Shown: piece by piece, positions 1 to 11,264 of the stretch | Layout: each line of letters opens with the position of its first letter | Position numbering within the stretch: position 1 is the stretch's first letter | NCBI GenBank assembly: GCA_024500155.1 | Contig: CM044879.1 | Coordinates: forward strand, 7,827,501-7,891,500 | Length of the DNA: 64,000 bases | From: Chenopodium formosanum | Lineage: Eukaryota > Streptophyta > Magnoliopsida > Caryophyllales > Amaranthaceae | Direction: 5' to 3' | The notes under the pieces: generated by a model | Told to the model about the DNA's origin: nothing | Databases searched by the model: none | The model's input: the letters and a program-made list of their open reading frames with translations, nothing else | Made by a program: the position numbers and the translations under genes

Positions 1-384
1 CAAAATCGGCTTTAACTCATGCAAAATTCATGAAAATGAAATCGCAAAAATCAAAATCGCCAATTTGCAGAATGCGATTGAAAGTACAAAATCGACTTGA
101 ATATCATGTGAAATTCATAAAATTAGAACAAAATCAAAGAAAAACGTACATGTTTTGAGCAATTTAGGTTGTTTTGCAGCAATTTGGGCTAGATTTTGAG
201 ATTTGAAGAGAGAGAAAGTAAAGAGGATTGAAAGTTTGAGGAGAGTGAAAAGTATGAACGTTTGGGGAGGGTTTTGGGGGAGTGTTTTAATCTTGACCGC
301 TCATCCTAATCTAATCCTACGGATGAGATTGGTTCTTATATAACTAGGGTTCTTATATAAGAAGGGGTTCTTACCGGATCCCTC

Positions 385-388
<4 letters not shown>
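1..388. other. AT-rich intergenic DNA, no gene seen
   Basis: No conserved coding segment is visible on either strand. The first ~200 bases contain several loosely similar stretches rich in AAATCG, and the rest is unremarkable. Confidence 0.5.
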
Positions 389-446
<58 letters not shown>

Positions 447-448
447 GT
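389..448. repeat. (TA)n microsatellite
   Basis: Almost pure alternating TA with two TG interruptions. It creates a false reading frame of alternating Ile and Tyr codons. Confidence 0.9.
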
Positions 449-616
449 ATATACTTGAATGCACATAGTATGTAACAAAGGGCGGCATAACTAGGCGGTC
501 CCAAACAATGACTAGTTAGTCCCAAAATAAAACGTTAAAGATCAATTTGCCTTTAATCGAAGGATAATTATCAATATTCATTATACACACAAGAATCCTA
601 GTAATTTTGATTATTA

Positions 617-757
617 GGGCTTGTTTTAATTGACTGAACTGAACTGAATAATTTATGAGAGAAGAAATTAAGATAAGAATTGAACTGAACTGGACTTAAT
701 GAAACTGAACTGAATTGAACTGAACAGAACTGAAAATAAGCTGAAGAGAACAGGCCC
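617..757. mobile_element. Tourist-like MITE with TGAAC interior (copy 1)
   Basis: It starts GGGCTTGTT and ends AACAGGCCC, and is flanked by TTA on both sides (614-616 and 758-760). The inside is largely degenerate repeats of the pentamer TGAAC. The 3-bp TTA duplication and GGGCC ends fit the PIF/Harbinger (Tourist) superfamily. No coding capacity. Confidence 0.75.
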
Positions 758-760
758 TTA

Positions 761-976
761 TGTTCAGTTCAGTTCACATTCACTTAATTTCAGTTCAGTT
801 CAGTTCAGCTCCAATCAGTTCAGTTCAATTCAGTTCAGCTCCAGTCAATTCAGTTCAGTTCAGCTCCTAATTTCCTTCTCTCATAAAATATTCATTTCAG
901 CTCAGTTCAGCTCTAATCAGTTCAGTTCAGTTCAGTTCAGCTCAGTTTAGTAAATGTGAACAGAACTGAATAATTA
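761..976. repeat. TTCAG/GTTCA pentamer block, probably a damaged copy of the same MITE
   Basis: Dense CAGTTCAGTT repeats, with the internal family motif CTAATTTCC and a right end of the type AGTAAATGTGAACAG, but without a clean pair of ends. It lies between two delimited copies, and is best read as an older copy broken by later insertions. Confidence 0.55.
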
Positions 977-1188
977 GGGCCTGTTCACATTCACTTAATT
1001 TCAGTTCAGTTCAGTTCAGCTCCAATCAGTTCAGTTCAATTCAGTTCAGCTTTAATTAGTTCAGTTCAATTCAGTTCAGCTCCAATCAGTTCAGTTCAGT
1101 TCAGCTCCTAATTTCCTTCTCTCATAAAATATTCATTTCAGCTCAGTTCAGCTCTAATCAGTTCAGTTTAGTAAATGTGAACAGACCC
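977..1188. mobile_element. Tourist-like MITE with TGAAC interior (copy 2)
   Basis: It begins GGGCCTGTTCACATTCACT and ends AGTAAATGTGAACAGACCC, with TTA on both sides (974-976 and 1189-1191). The interior is CAGTTCAGTT repeats. The left border falls in the tail of the neighbouring pentamer block, so this copy inserted into a related element. Confidence 0.75.
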
Positions 1189-1352
1189 TTAGTCTTATTT
1201 TTCGCAGATAAGTTCTTCTAACACGCTTCGCATCATGAGGTGGAGCAAATTAATGAAAAAAAGCTAAGGGCCTACTTTACTGTTCTCTTCAGCTTAATTT
1301 CAGTTCAGTTCGATTTAGTTTAATTCAGTTCAATTCCTAATTTCCTTCTCTC

Positions 1353-1620
1353 ATAACCTTCGACTATTTTTTTATTGGGCTGTATAATACTTAATTAGGA
1401 TTGCCTAATTTGATTGTAATAACCTTCCTATTTTTTTTATTGGGACTCTATAATGCTTAATTAGGACTGCCTAATTTGATTAAATTATTTTTTATTGGGA
1501 CTCTATAATGCTTAATTGGGACTGCCTAATTTTATTAAAATAACCTTCAATTATTTTTTATTGGGACTCTATAATGCTTGATTGGGACTGCCTTATTTGA
1601 TTGTAATAACCTACGTATAT
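1353..1620. repeat. Tandem repeat, unit about 70-75 bp (part 1)
   Basis: Four diverged units, each containing TTTTTATTGGGACTCTATAAT, then GCTTAATT, GGACTGCCTAATTTGATT and TAATAACCTTC. The same unit resumes at about 2,095, so one array has been split by inserted DNA. Confidence 0.7.
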
Positions 1621-1835
1621 TCTTATTTGAGACTACATATCACTTCTTTCATTCTTTTCATCATCTTATATTCTATTTTGCTATATGTTCATTTTTTTTC
1701 TCTCTTCCTTTTTACTCTTTATTCCTTTTACGATACAATTTTATTTAGTATCACTTCTTATGTCATCACGCACGTAGCCCACACAAAACTCTATATGTAA
1801 TAATACCAATGTATTTAAATAACTTCTCTCTCCTA

Positions 1836-2098
1836 TATAACAAGTAAATATATATATAAACTCATTTTCAACTTACTACTTCATTTCATATAAATAGTAA
1901 ATGTTAATATAAAATATAAATTTTTTTTTTTTTTAAAAAAAAAAGAACAAAGGGAGTACCTAATTTGATTGTAATAACTTTCAAATATATATATAAACTC
2001 ATTTTCAACTTACTACTTCATTTCATATAAATAGTAAATGTTAATATAAAATATAAATTTTTTTTTTTTTAAAAAAAAAAGAACAAAGGGAGTACCTA
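1836..2098. repeat. Near-perfect direct duplication, period about 137 bp
   Basis: A segment from ATATATATAAACTCATTTTC through a T-tract and an A-tract to AAGAACAAAGGGAGTACC occurs twice in a row with only poly-T/A length differences by eye. The second copy carries with it a piece of the surrounding 75-bp tandem repeat. The GGGAGTA end resembles a Stowaway MITE terminus. Confidence 0.75.
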
Positions 2099-2415
2099 AT
2101 TTGATTGTAATAACTTTCAAATATTCTTTATTAGGACTCTATAATACTTAGTTGGGAATGCCAAATTTGATTGTGACAACCTTCAAATATTCTTATTAGG
2201 ACTCTACAATACTTAGTTGAGAATTCCTAATTTGATTGTAATAACTTTCAAATATCCTTTATTGGGACTCTATAATACCTTATTGGGATTGCCTAGCTCG
2301 ATTGTAAAAAAGTTCAATTATTTATTATTGGGACTCTATAATACTTAATTGAGACTGCCTAATTTTATAAATTGTAATAAACATCAAATATTATTGATTG
2401 AGACTAAACATTACT
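2095..2415. repeat. Tandem repeat, unit about 70-75 bp (part 2)
   Basis: Continuation of the array seen at 1,353-1,620: four to five units with AGGACTCTATAATACTTA, GGGA(A/C)TGCC and TTTGATTGTAATAAC. It shows no coding potential. Confidence 0.65.
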
Positions 2416-2903
2416 TATTGGAACTAACTAATTTGATTATTACTGTATAATATAAACCATCAATATAGTTCTGATAAAGGTTAACCAAATGTAAATTACA
2501 ATTGAAATAAGTTTTAATAAGTTCTAGTAATAAGTTGATTAAAGTAAGTTCAGATAAGATAAGTTCAAGTAAATAAAAATTAGGTGAATAGAACACTTAA
2601 AATATTTTTTTAAACATTTTACTTTGTATTATTTTTGCTCCGTACATGTAAATGTAATAACCAAATAATCATCACATTAAAGAAGAAACTAAAAATAAAT
2701 GTTTGGTGTTATACAATTATAATTCAATAAATCACATACACAATGTACACGTCAATTATATAAGAAAATAATTATATTAATTTCTTTTAAATTGTCTGTT
2801 ATTAAATATTAGTATAAATCAGAAAATTTGTACGTGAACCGTCAAGATTACCATTTTATGTATTTATAATTCTGTATATGTTATAACTACTATATACCAC
2901 TAA

Positions 2904-3255
2904 TGGTCTGTTCACTTCAGCTTAATTTCAATATAGTTCAGTTCAGTTAACTCCAATCAGTTCAGTTCAGCTCCTAATTAGTTCAATTTAGGGCCTGTTC
3001 TCTTACGTTGAAATTCAGTTCAGTTAATTTCAGTTCAATTCAGCTCAGTTCAGTTCAGCTCTTAATTTCCTTCTCTTATAAAATATTCAGTTCAGTTCAG
3101 TTCAGTTCAGCTGAGTTCAGTCCATGAGAACAGACCCTTAGTTCAGCTCCTAATTTCCTTCTTTCATAAAATATTCATTTCAGCTCTATTCTGTTCAATT
3201 CAGTTCAGTTCAGCTACAATCAATTTAGTTCAACTCAGTAAATGTGAACAGGCCC
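2904..3255. mobile_element. Tourist-like MITE with TGAAC interior (copy 3), host of a nested copy
   Basis: The outer element runs from TGGTCTGTTCACTTCAGC to GTAAATGTGAACAGGCCC and is flanked by TAA (2901-2903 and 3256-3258). It is interrupted by another member of the family at 2,991-3,137, so without it the host copy is about 200 bp. Confidence 0.65.
2991..3137. mobile_element. Tourist-like MITE with TGAAC interior (copy 4), nested
   Basis: It starts GGGCCTGTTCTCTTACG and ends GAGAACAGACCC, with TTA target duplications at 2988-2990 and 3138-3140. It sits inside copy 3, whose sequence resumes directly after it. Confidence 0.75.
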
Positions 3256-3258
3256 TAA

Positions 3259-4402
3259 AGTATCGTAATGCAAAGTACCACTATTAAAGTTAATTTAATT
3301 TAATTTTTTTTTTTAACTATTAAACTTTAGCTAAGATAGTGTATTGTTATCAATCTTTATTTTTTAAAAAAATGGTGTATTGTTTATTGATTTTATCAGA
3401 GGATCTTGGCTCACATCTTATTTCCCACAATATATTTATGCCACTAATGTAATTTTGCAACTTTAAAAACTTCTATTTTTCATTGAAGTAATTTCAATTA
3501 TATTGCTTTTTGAATTAATTCATTTATTTTTAATAATTTTTCATTGATATTTTAAAATTGAATTGAATAAGTTCAAAATTACAATAATTATACGAATGCA
3601 ACCACTATAACAAGATCGGACATATTTTTATTGAATTTCATGCTAAATTAATAACCATAACCTTTACATATGATGACCATTAGATACTCTATGTACTCAG
3701 TATATATATATAGTTGGAATCAATTCAATGAGAAGGTTGAGACGGATTAATATATATAGTACAATTTGTTTTTTTACCAAATATGTAAATTGTTTCAATT
3801 TTTAAGTGAATATGCAAATTGAATTTTGGAGTTAGTAAAAAAAAAATAGTAAGAAAATAATATAAATTAACTACCCAACTAATATTTTTTTAAATGAAAA
3901 ACTACTTAACTAAAACCAAAGATTTAAAATAAATTTAAAACTAAAAACAAGAAACAACGTATACTTTTTTTAAAAAAAAATAAAAATTAGTGAGATAAAA
4001 AAACTGCCCATAAAAAAAAAAGATAAAAAAAAAATTGAACAAATGTAGTTAAACTGGATAATTTCTTCAAAAAAAAAAAAAAAAAAAAAATCTTTAGCTG
4101 AATAAATTTAATTAAATTTTGCTGTACAAAAAACGTAATTAAATTTGAACTAATAATTTTTTTTGTATTACTTTAATTGAAAAAAAAAATTAGGAAAAAA
4201 TATATTTTTTGTGGAAAAGATATTTTTTGGTTTCAAAAAAAAAGGAAAGATAATTTTTTATGTACATCGGTTAAATTTAGTTATCAATTACATTTAGAAA
4301 AAGATTTTTTTTTTTTGAGTCTTCCCTTAAATAACGCTTCCTCCTAATATATAGGTTTCTTTATTTTTTTTTCTTTTTTTTTGGGGACATATATCTTTAT
4401 TT

Positions 4403-4441
<39 letters not shown>

Positions 4442-5525
4442 AAACAAACAGATAACGCTTCTTTTATTTTTAATTTTTAATTTCGGTTTTTTTTATCTTC
4501 AAAAAAATGAAAAATCATTTTTTGTTTTTTGTAATTAAACGAATAAATTAAATTTTTTATTATTTATTAATATAATTGTAACAACTAAATTTAATATAAT
4601 ATCTTTACCTAAAAAAACACCCCATAATCAATACAGTATAATATTTGTTTCCCAAAACACGCACCTAATAAAGGTTTTTTTTAAAAAAAAAAAAATTATA
4701 TAATATTATTCATCTTCAACCTACAGTTATCTTCAACCTTTAGTCATCTTCAACCTTAATATTTAACAATGGTGGGTTGCTATTCAAAAACAAAAAAAAA
4801 AACAAAAAAAAAAACAAAAAAAAATTGCGGATGAATCATGAAATTATATCAAAATGAAGCACAATGTAATTTTGACTAATACTGAAATATATATTATTCG
4901 AATCTTTAAATAAATATTTAAGTGAATTTTTTTTTTTTTTTTTTTGAAAACCTATTTAAGTGAATTTTTAAACAATGATACAAATAAATAAATTGATTAT
5001 AATTTATGAAATTAAACTAAATATAAGAATTTAATTAATTTGAGCTAGAAGAATGAATGTTGTATGTTGAACCTGAAGGTTTTAGATGATATAGGTTGAA
5101 GATGAATATTTATTATTTGGAAGTTTTTTTTATTTAATTTTTTTTTAAAAAAATAATAATAAATAAATAAACATTTGAATTAAAAAAAGTTAACCAAACA
5201 AGACTTAATGACTAGATTGTGAAAATAAAGAATTGATGACTAGATTTGATGACTGTTTATTTGAGGTGTCAAATTGGACGCCTAAGATTAGTCAATTAAT
5301 AAATAAACGGTTGAGATTTAATCTCTTATTGTAGTCGTCCATAGTCGTCTGTAGTCGTCCGTAGTCGACGACTACGGTAGAATTTTTATAATAAATCTAA
5401 GCTATACGTGCCATTTGTGTATTAATGTATGTATATAGATGGGGTACATATTTAATGTTTGTGCACATTGTGTACGCGTTGTTATAGATAATTTTAATCT
5501 GATTAATAGCACTAATGATACGCAG
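3259..5525. other. Very AT-rich DNA with poly-A and poly-T tracts, no gene seen
   Basis: Long homopolymer runs occur near 4,070, 4,310, 4,405-4,440, 4,790 and 4,930. I searched for further oxidosqualene cyclase exons upstream of the one at 5,526 and found none. A short (TAGTCGTC)-like repeat lies near 5,330-5,380. Confidence 0.5.
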
Positions 5526-7072
5526 GTATGGAAAATGGGGAATTTGCTTCATATATGGGACGTGGTTTGCTCTTGGCGGGCTGGCAGCTGCTGGTAAAAC
5601 ATACTATAATTGTGTTGCTGTTAGGAAGGGTGTCGAATTTTTGCTTGCTACACAAAAAGAGGATGGTGGATGGGGTGAAAGTTATATTTCATGTCCCAAA
5701 AAGGTATGTTATTAACCTTGTAACTACGTCTAATGCAAATTAGTTGTCACGTTGTTAGTATAAAACTCGCTACTTAAATGAATTGTCTCTTTGCACATAC
5801 ATATAAAACAGCCTATAGAAGACATATAGGGCTCGGTGTGCTAGTGTTGCGACCTTCATGCTAAACCCTTGCCTTATTTTACAATTGCACACATGTTTCT
5901 AAAGAGTTTAATAATTCGTTTGAACTTGATAACACACAAGTCAATACTTTTTTCATTCGTTAACTTGATTTTTGATTAACGATTTTGATTCGTAAACCAC
6001 AGGAATTTGTACCAATAGAAGGAAATTCCAATTTGGTTCAAACTGGATGGGCTTTAATGGGTCTACTTCATGCTGGACAGGTATTTTCATAATTCTATTA
6101 ATATAATACTACATCAAACCTAGCTCTTCATACTTTCATATATATTAAAATTCGTTCCCTAAAGTATTACTATGTATTAATATGGGAATTAATGACGATT
6201 CATGTGTCGTTCAACTTCACAACTATTATATTTTTACTTATTGGCTCTTAAACATCGGATATAGACAAATAATCCTTAAGACTACACTTAGGGCCTGTTC
6301 ATATTTACTGAACTGAGCTGAACTGAACTGAACTGAACTGATTGGAGCTGAACTGAACTGAACTGAACTGATTGGAACTGAACTGAACTGAACTGATTGG
6401 AACTGAACTGAACTGAACTGAACTGAATTAAGCTGAAATGAATATTTTATGTGAGAGGGAAATTAAGAGCTGAACTGAACTGAACTGATTGGAACTGAAC
6501 TGAACTGAACTGATTGGAACTGAACTGAACTGAACTGATAGGAGCTGAACTGAACTGAACTGAACTGAAATTAAGTAAATATGAACAGGCCCTTAATTTG
6601 CCTTTTAATTTCATTTTTGTTTTTTCATCTTAAACTTGTATATATGTTCATTAACAATTACAATAATTAAGTAAAATAAACAATTACATGAATTTATTCA
6701 AATTTCCTAATCAACACTTCAATATTAGGCGGAGAGGGATCCAACTCCTATACATCGTGCAGCAAAGCTTTTGATCAACTCACAACTCAAAAATGGTGAT
6801 TTTCCTCAGCAGGTAACATAATCAATCTCCTACAAAAATCATAAATTTAAATTTTGTCATTTCGCAAGTTACATATTAATTAATTTAATTACAATATATT
6901 ATATGTTAATTTATTCAATTTTACTCTTGTGATTAAAAAAAAGAAGGAAATAACAGGGGTGTTCTTGAGGAATTGCATGTTACATTATCCAATGTATAGG
7001 AGTATATTTCCATTGTGGGCACTTGCAGAATACAGAAAGCGTGTCCCATTACCTTCTATTAACGCTGCCTAA
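5526..7072 (+). pseudogene. Oxidosqualene cyclase (triterpene synthase), 3' four exons only
   Basis: Four exons with GT/AG borders join in frame: 5526-5703, 6003-6080, 6729-6812 and 6947-7072, giving about 155 residues and a normal stop. The joined protein matches the C-terminal fifth of plant oxidosqualene cyclases, which fold 2,3-oxidosqualene into triterpenes or sterols at the ER membrane; full proteins are ~760 residues. Visible marks are YGTWFALGGLAAAGK, the QW motif QKEDGGWGES, QTGWALMGLLHAGQ and NCMLHYPMYRSIFPLWALAEYR. The last resembles beta-amyrin/lupeol synthases rather than cycloartenol synthase, which usually has IFPIWALGEYR. The catalytic DCTAE region and all upstream exons are absent, although 5.5 kb of upstream sequence is visible. 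The retained exons have no stop or frameshift, so truncation looks recent. A TGAAC-type MITE sits in the second intron. Confidence 0.85.
6291..6592. mobile_element. Tourist-like MITE with TGAAC interior (copy 5), inside a cyclase intron
   Basis: It starts GGGCCTGTTCATATTTACT and ends AGTAAATATGAACAGGCCC, flanked by TTA at 6288-6290 and 6593-6595. The interior is nearly all TGAAC repeats with spacers GATTGGA, and is the most regular copy in the window. It lies between the second and third surviving exons of the oxidosqualene cyclase relic. Confidence 0.85.
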
Positions 7073-7549
7073 TCGAGTTTATTTATTCCTATCAATATTG
7101 AAATTAATGTTACAATAACTTTGCCCAACAATAAATTTTTTTATTTAGTATGTATAATATAAAAGTTGTAAACTTGTAATTACATAAAGTTATACTTTAG
7201 AATAATGAATAGATTGAAGAAATGTCTTGTTAATCAAATGATACGTGGAAAACAAATGCAAGAGTATAGTACTCGTCTGTGGATGCATTATTTATAAAAG
7301 TACAATTGTTTTTACGTACATTTTTTTTAGTTGACACTGTTTGATTATTGCACTATTCACAAACTTCACTTTGACTAGCTTTTGTGATTTATATCTACGA
7401 TGAAACATAGTCATGTGGGTTCTTTTATGAGTCATCTCAATGTATATTTTATTAATATCCCCTTTTATAATCTTACAATGTTTATAAGGGTCGCCACCAC
7501 CAGAAGAACGTTGGTTCTCTAATTGATTTAATAAGGCCCTTTGGGCAAT

Positions 7550-7835
7550 ATCTATAATAATAATAACAGTACCGACAGTAAGAACAATAGTAACAATAAT
7601 AGTAACAACAATAACAATAATTATAACAACAATAACAATAGTAATAAAAAACATTAATAGTAACAATAGTAACAATATTAGTAATAATAATAATAACAAT
7701 AAAAATAATAATAATAATGATAATGATATGATAATGATAATAATAATAATAATAACAACAACAATAACAATAATAATAATAACAATAATATTAATAATAA
7801 TAATAATAACAATAATAAAATTAATAAAAATAATT
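7550..7835. repeat. (AAT)n/(AAC)n compound microsatellite
   Basis: About 280 bases of mixed AAT, AAC and GAT triplets. It generates false Leu/Ile-rich frames on both strands. It adjoins a retroelement-protein fragment that also carries an (AAT)n tail on its other side. Confidence 0.85.
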
Positions 7836-7837
7836 GG

Positions 7838-8085
7838 ACATGCATTCCTTCCCTTCTCATTTTCTTCACTTGGAAAGGAGGCTGTAGCGTTACTGAAGCG
7901 GGAGTTCTCGACGACTCAAGACATCGGGGCTCGTGCTGCTGCTCATATTTTTACTAGGATAGGCTTTTCTGTAGCTAGAGGAGTGGGTCCCATATTGTAT
8001 ATATCTCGGCTTCCTACTAATTTTTTATAGGTTGTATGACTTTTGTTTTTGAGATATAATAATAATAATAATAATAATAAAATAA
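7838..8085 (+). pseudogene. 3' fragment of a retroelement-type protein with (TAA)n tail
   Basis: About 60 codons ending at a TAG stop (8,028-8,030), with LPFSFSSLG, FSTTQDIGARAAAHIFTRIGF and SRLPTNFL, where the last letters are followed by the stop. The same protein end occurs on the - strand at 35.8-36.0 kb. In both copies the stop is followed by GGTTGTATGACT, TTTTTGAGA and a run of TAA triplets. Matching 3' ends with a simple-repeat tail and 5' truncation are what non-LTR retrotransposition leaves. From memory this is a widespread plant repeat protein, sometimes annotated as reverse transcriptase-related or auxilin-like; I cannot name the family with certainty. Confidence 0.6.
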
Positions 8086-8666
8086 TAATATATATAAATA
8101 TCCTAAATTTGGCAACTACTTTACAACTGATTATTATTATTTTTTAAAAAAAAGGATAGCTTTACAACGTAACTTCCCCACTACTATCAGTTTTCTTTCA
8201 CCCACTACTATCTAATTAGCAGTGAACTTCCTTCTAAAAAACAAAATCAGAGAAAATCATTAAATGTTCGACCTTCCCTCATCAAACTCTAATCTTTTCA
8301 CTCTTCACGTAAAATGAGATCTTTTCAAACTCTAATACAAGTATACAACACAACTTTAAAGAAGAAGTTTAAAGTGGGTACAAGCTAAGGTAATTGTTTA
8401 TTTTTTGGTTTTCGTATACAATTTTGATTTCGATAAATAAAGACTAATCATCTTCATCTTCTTTTATATGTAGGATGTCGGTTGCATATGCTTCTTTCAT
8501 GTATTTGAATCCGTACTCTAAATTTTGGAATGTGAAGGCAAGAATTACAAGATTATTCAACATGTTAAAAATAAAAAAAAAAAAATTTGGAAGATGGTTC
8601 TTCAAGAAGCTACGGTATGTAAAATTTATTTTATATTTTTCTTTACCATGCATTCTTATTTGGAAG

Positions 8667-9672
8667 TTTTGATTTTTACCACCTCCAAAAAACGACTTAA
8701 TTGATTTTACCACCTCCATAAAAAAAAAAAAAAAAAAAGATTTACTTTACCAACACATAAAAAATTAAAAGTTGGCTTTTACCACTAATCACCTCCAACT
8801 AACGGATTCCGTCCATAAACCCGTTAGTGGGGCCTACCTTGCATACGTGTCGCCATATTATTGGGTAAAATTTAAAAATAAAATTAAATAAAAAAAACAA
8901 AAAAAAATTTAAAAATCCCCATCCATCAACCGGTGGTTGTTGCCACTGTCGAGACCCCCCACCGTCAAACCGGCTACGACCAGCCCTACCACCTAACCGT
9001 TACGACCAACCCCCACCACCTAACCACTACCAGCCCCCACTGCACCACCTTACCGCTACGACCAGCCCCACCACCTAACCGCTACCACCGCATTGCACAA
9101 CCACAACCACCGCACCGATTTCGACCCCTTTTCCACCAATTTTCGACCTCAAAATCCTAGCCACCAGATTCCGACCACCCATAAAGCCTCTCCTAATTCC
9201 GACCACTCTAAAAACCCTAGCCACCACCAAATTCCGCAATGCTAAAACCCTAGCCTCCACCTAATTCCGACCACCTCCCTAACCCACACCCAAATTCCGA
9301 CCAACCATAAAGCCCCTCTTAATTCCGACCACTCTAAAAACCCTAGCCACCACTAAATTCCGCACTCCTAAAACCCTAGCCACCACTTAATTCCGACCAC
9401 CTCCTAACCCACACACCAAATTCCGACCCCTCCTTAGTCCCACACGAAATTTCGACCAACCGAGGTAGTCGATTTTGTTGCTGGTGGAAGATGAAGAAGA
9501 AACGTCTAAAAGGTGGGCCCTATTAGCGGATTCATGGACAGAATCCGTTAGTTGGTGGTAAAATCGAATTTTTGGAAATTTTGTTGGTGGTAAAGTAAAT
9601 CTTTTTTTTTTTTTATGTAGGTGGTAAAATCAATAAATTTATTTTTTGGAGGTGGTAAAAGTCAAAAATTCC
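8667..9672. mobile_element. Non-autonomous element with long terminal inverted repeats (MULE/foldback type)
   Basis: The two ends are inverted copies over roughly 150-190 bases: TTTTACCACCTCC, a T/A-rich spacer, a second TTTTACCACCT, a poly-A, TTACTTTACCA and ACTAACGGATTC at the left, all reappearing inverted at 9,480-9,672. The interior is unusually GC-rich with CCACC-rich repeats. A clean target duplication could not be fixed, so Mutator-like is the best guess. Confidence 0.6.
9168..9412. repeat. Direct duplication, unit about 120 bp, inside the foldback-type element
   Basis: ATTCCGACCACTCTAAAAAC, CCCTAGCCACCA and TTCCGACCACCTCC recur in the same order in two adjacent units. This is the GC-rich core of the surrounding element and not a recognisable gene fragment. 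Confidence 0.7.
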
Positions 9673-10165
9673 TTCTTATTTTATTATTTTATAAAATATA
9701 ATATATGATTGAGTGGTTAAGTCAGGATCTATGAAGTTTTACCGTTCATTTATTATCTTAAGATAATTATCTAAGCTTTTTGATCCATATCATCAAATAA
9801 TCTATCAAACCAAGTTTTACCTTGCATTTGTTATATTAATCCACAATTACATACTTACTCTTTTCTTTTTTTTTTTTTTTTTAAGGGCGTTGATAATTTT
9901 ATTGGCAAATTACAAGAAGGTTCAGTGTATTGTTTTGAAAGGGTTCAAGTTATTCCAGCGGATGATTACGAATAGTTCAAAATCCGTATCAACTCAACAT
10001 AACTACAGAAACAGAAATATCCATTGTTGATACTGACATCGAAGACTTTCCAAAGTACTCTTACAACTTGGTACTTTACATGGTGTCAACTCATTCAAAT
10101 GCAGCGAAGGAATTGTGATAGGTTTTTATACTACCTTTCATACTATTTTTTTTATTAAACTATTA

Positions 10166-10797
10166 ATTTTTGGGTTTTTCTACATTATAACCCTCCAATT
10201 TTCCGTTTTCTACGATGTGTCCTCCCTTTTTGAGAAATCTACACTGTAACCTTAAAATACATTTAGTTTCTATACGGTAACCTTGCCGTTATCTTGCCGT
10301 TAACAAATCCGTTAGTGGGGCCTACTCACCATTTTATAATATTTTTTTATTAATTTGCGTGCTGAAAATGGTTCCGTTAAAGGTTTTGGGGGGTGTTTTG
10401 GCCCTAAATGGTCCAAACTGAGCTCAGATTTAGCAAAATAATAACACAAATGCCTCGTTTTGCATATAAAAAATGTCTCGATTTGCATGTTTACGTATTT
10501 AATATGCAAAACAAGACATTTGCATCATTTTTTTGGTGAAATCTGAGCTCAATTTGGACCCTTTAGGGTCTTTAAGGGACAAAATACCCCCCAAATCCTT
10601 TAACGGAACCATTTCTAACATGCAAATCGATAAAAAAATATAACTAACCGAATTTATTAACGGCAAGATAACGGCAAGGTTACCGTATAGAAGCTAAATG
10701 TATTTTAAGGTTACAGTGTAGATTTCTCAAAAAGGGGGGCACATCGTAGAAAACGGAAAGTTGGAGGGTTATAATGTAGAAAAACCCAAAAAAAATT
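10166..10797. mobile_element. Foldback element: 630-bp imperfect palindrome
   Basis: Nearly the whole segment is one inverted repeat with arms of about 300 bases centred near 10,490. The left arm reads TTTTTGGGTTTTTCTACATT, GAGAAATCTACACTGTAACC, TACGGTAACCTTGCCGTTAT and GAGCTCAGATTT; the right arm gives the same sequence on the other strand. It contains CCGTTAGTGGGGCCTAC, also present in the element at 8.67-9.67 kb. No coding frame is supported. Confidence 0.8.
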
Positions 10798-11264
10798 TTA
10801 AAGAATATATTCAATAATATTGCTTTAATTAATATTTTACCCTTTTATGTTTGTCTAGAAAATAGATGTTGTGGGACTAATCATATATGCAAGTGAGATT
10901 CATCGAAATGAAATTACCGGTATCATTAAACAGGAGATTATCAAATAGATCAAAGGTACGTATTCACATTTATCAAACTGGTATCAAGCAAACAACAACA
11001 ATAATAATCGGCTCACTAAGGACCTATTCTCTTTCGTTCACATAATATTCAATTAATAGTTCAATAAAAATAAGTTAAGTTCAGTAAAAATAAGTTTTAT
11101 AGTAAAAATTAGTAACTCTAACGAGCATGGGCGGATTTAGGGGGGGTTCATTGAACCTACAGATTTTTGGAAAAAAAATTATAAGTTTTAATTTATTTTT
11201 TTTCTAAAAAAAAAAAACAGGGTTAAAACAGTTTTTGTGAGGTAAATAATCTGTTGAGTAAGTT

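Noticed and set aside
301..525. Frame with long Ile-Tyr run on the - strand
   Set aside because: Translation of a (TA)n microsatellite; the same applies to the frames at 23,365-23,611 and 32,962-33,189.
761..976. CRISPR-like regular spacing of CAGTTCAGTT repeats
   Set aside because: Units are pentamers without spacers in plant DNA; they belong to the MITE family.
7292..7869. Leu/Ile-rich frames that look like membrane proteins
   Set aside because: They are translations of AAT/AAC triplet repeats with no other support.
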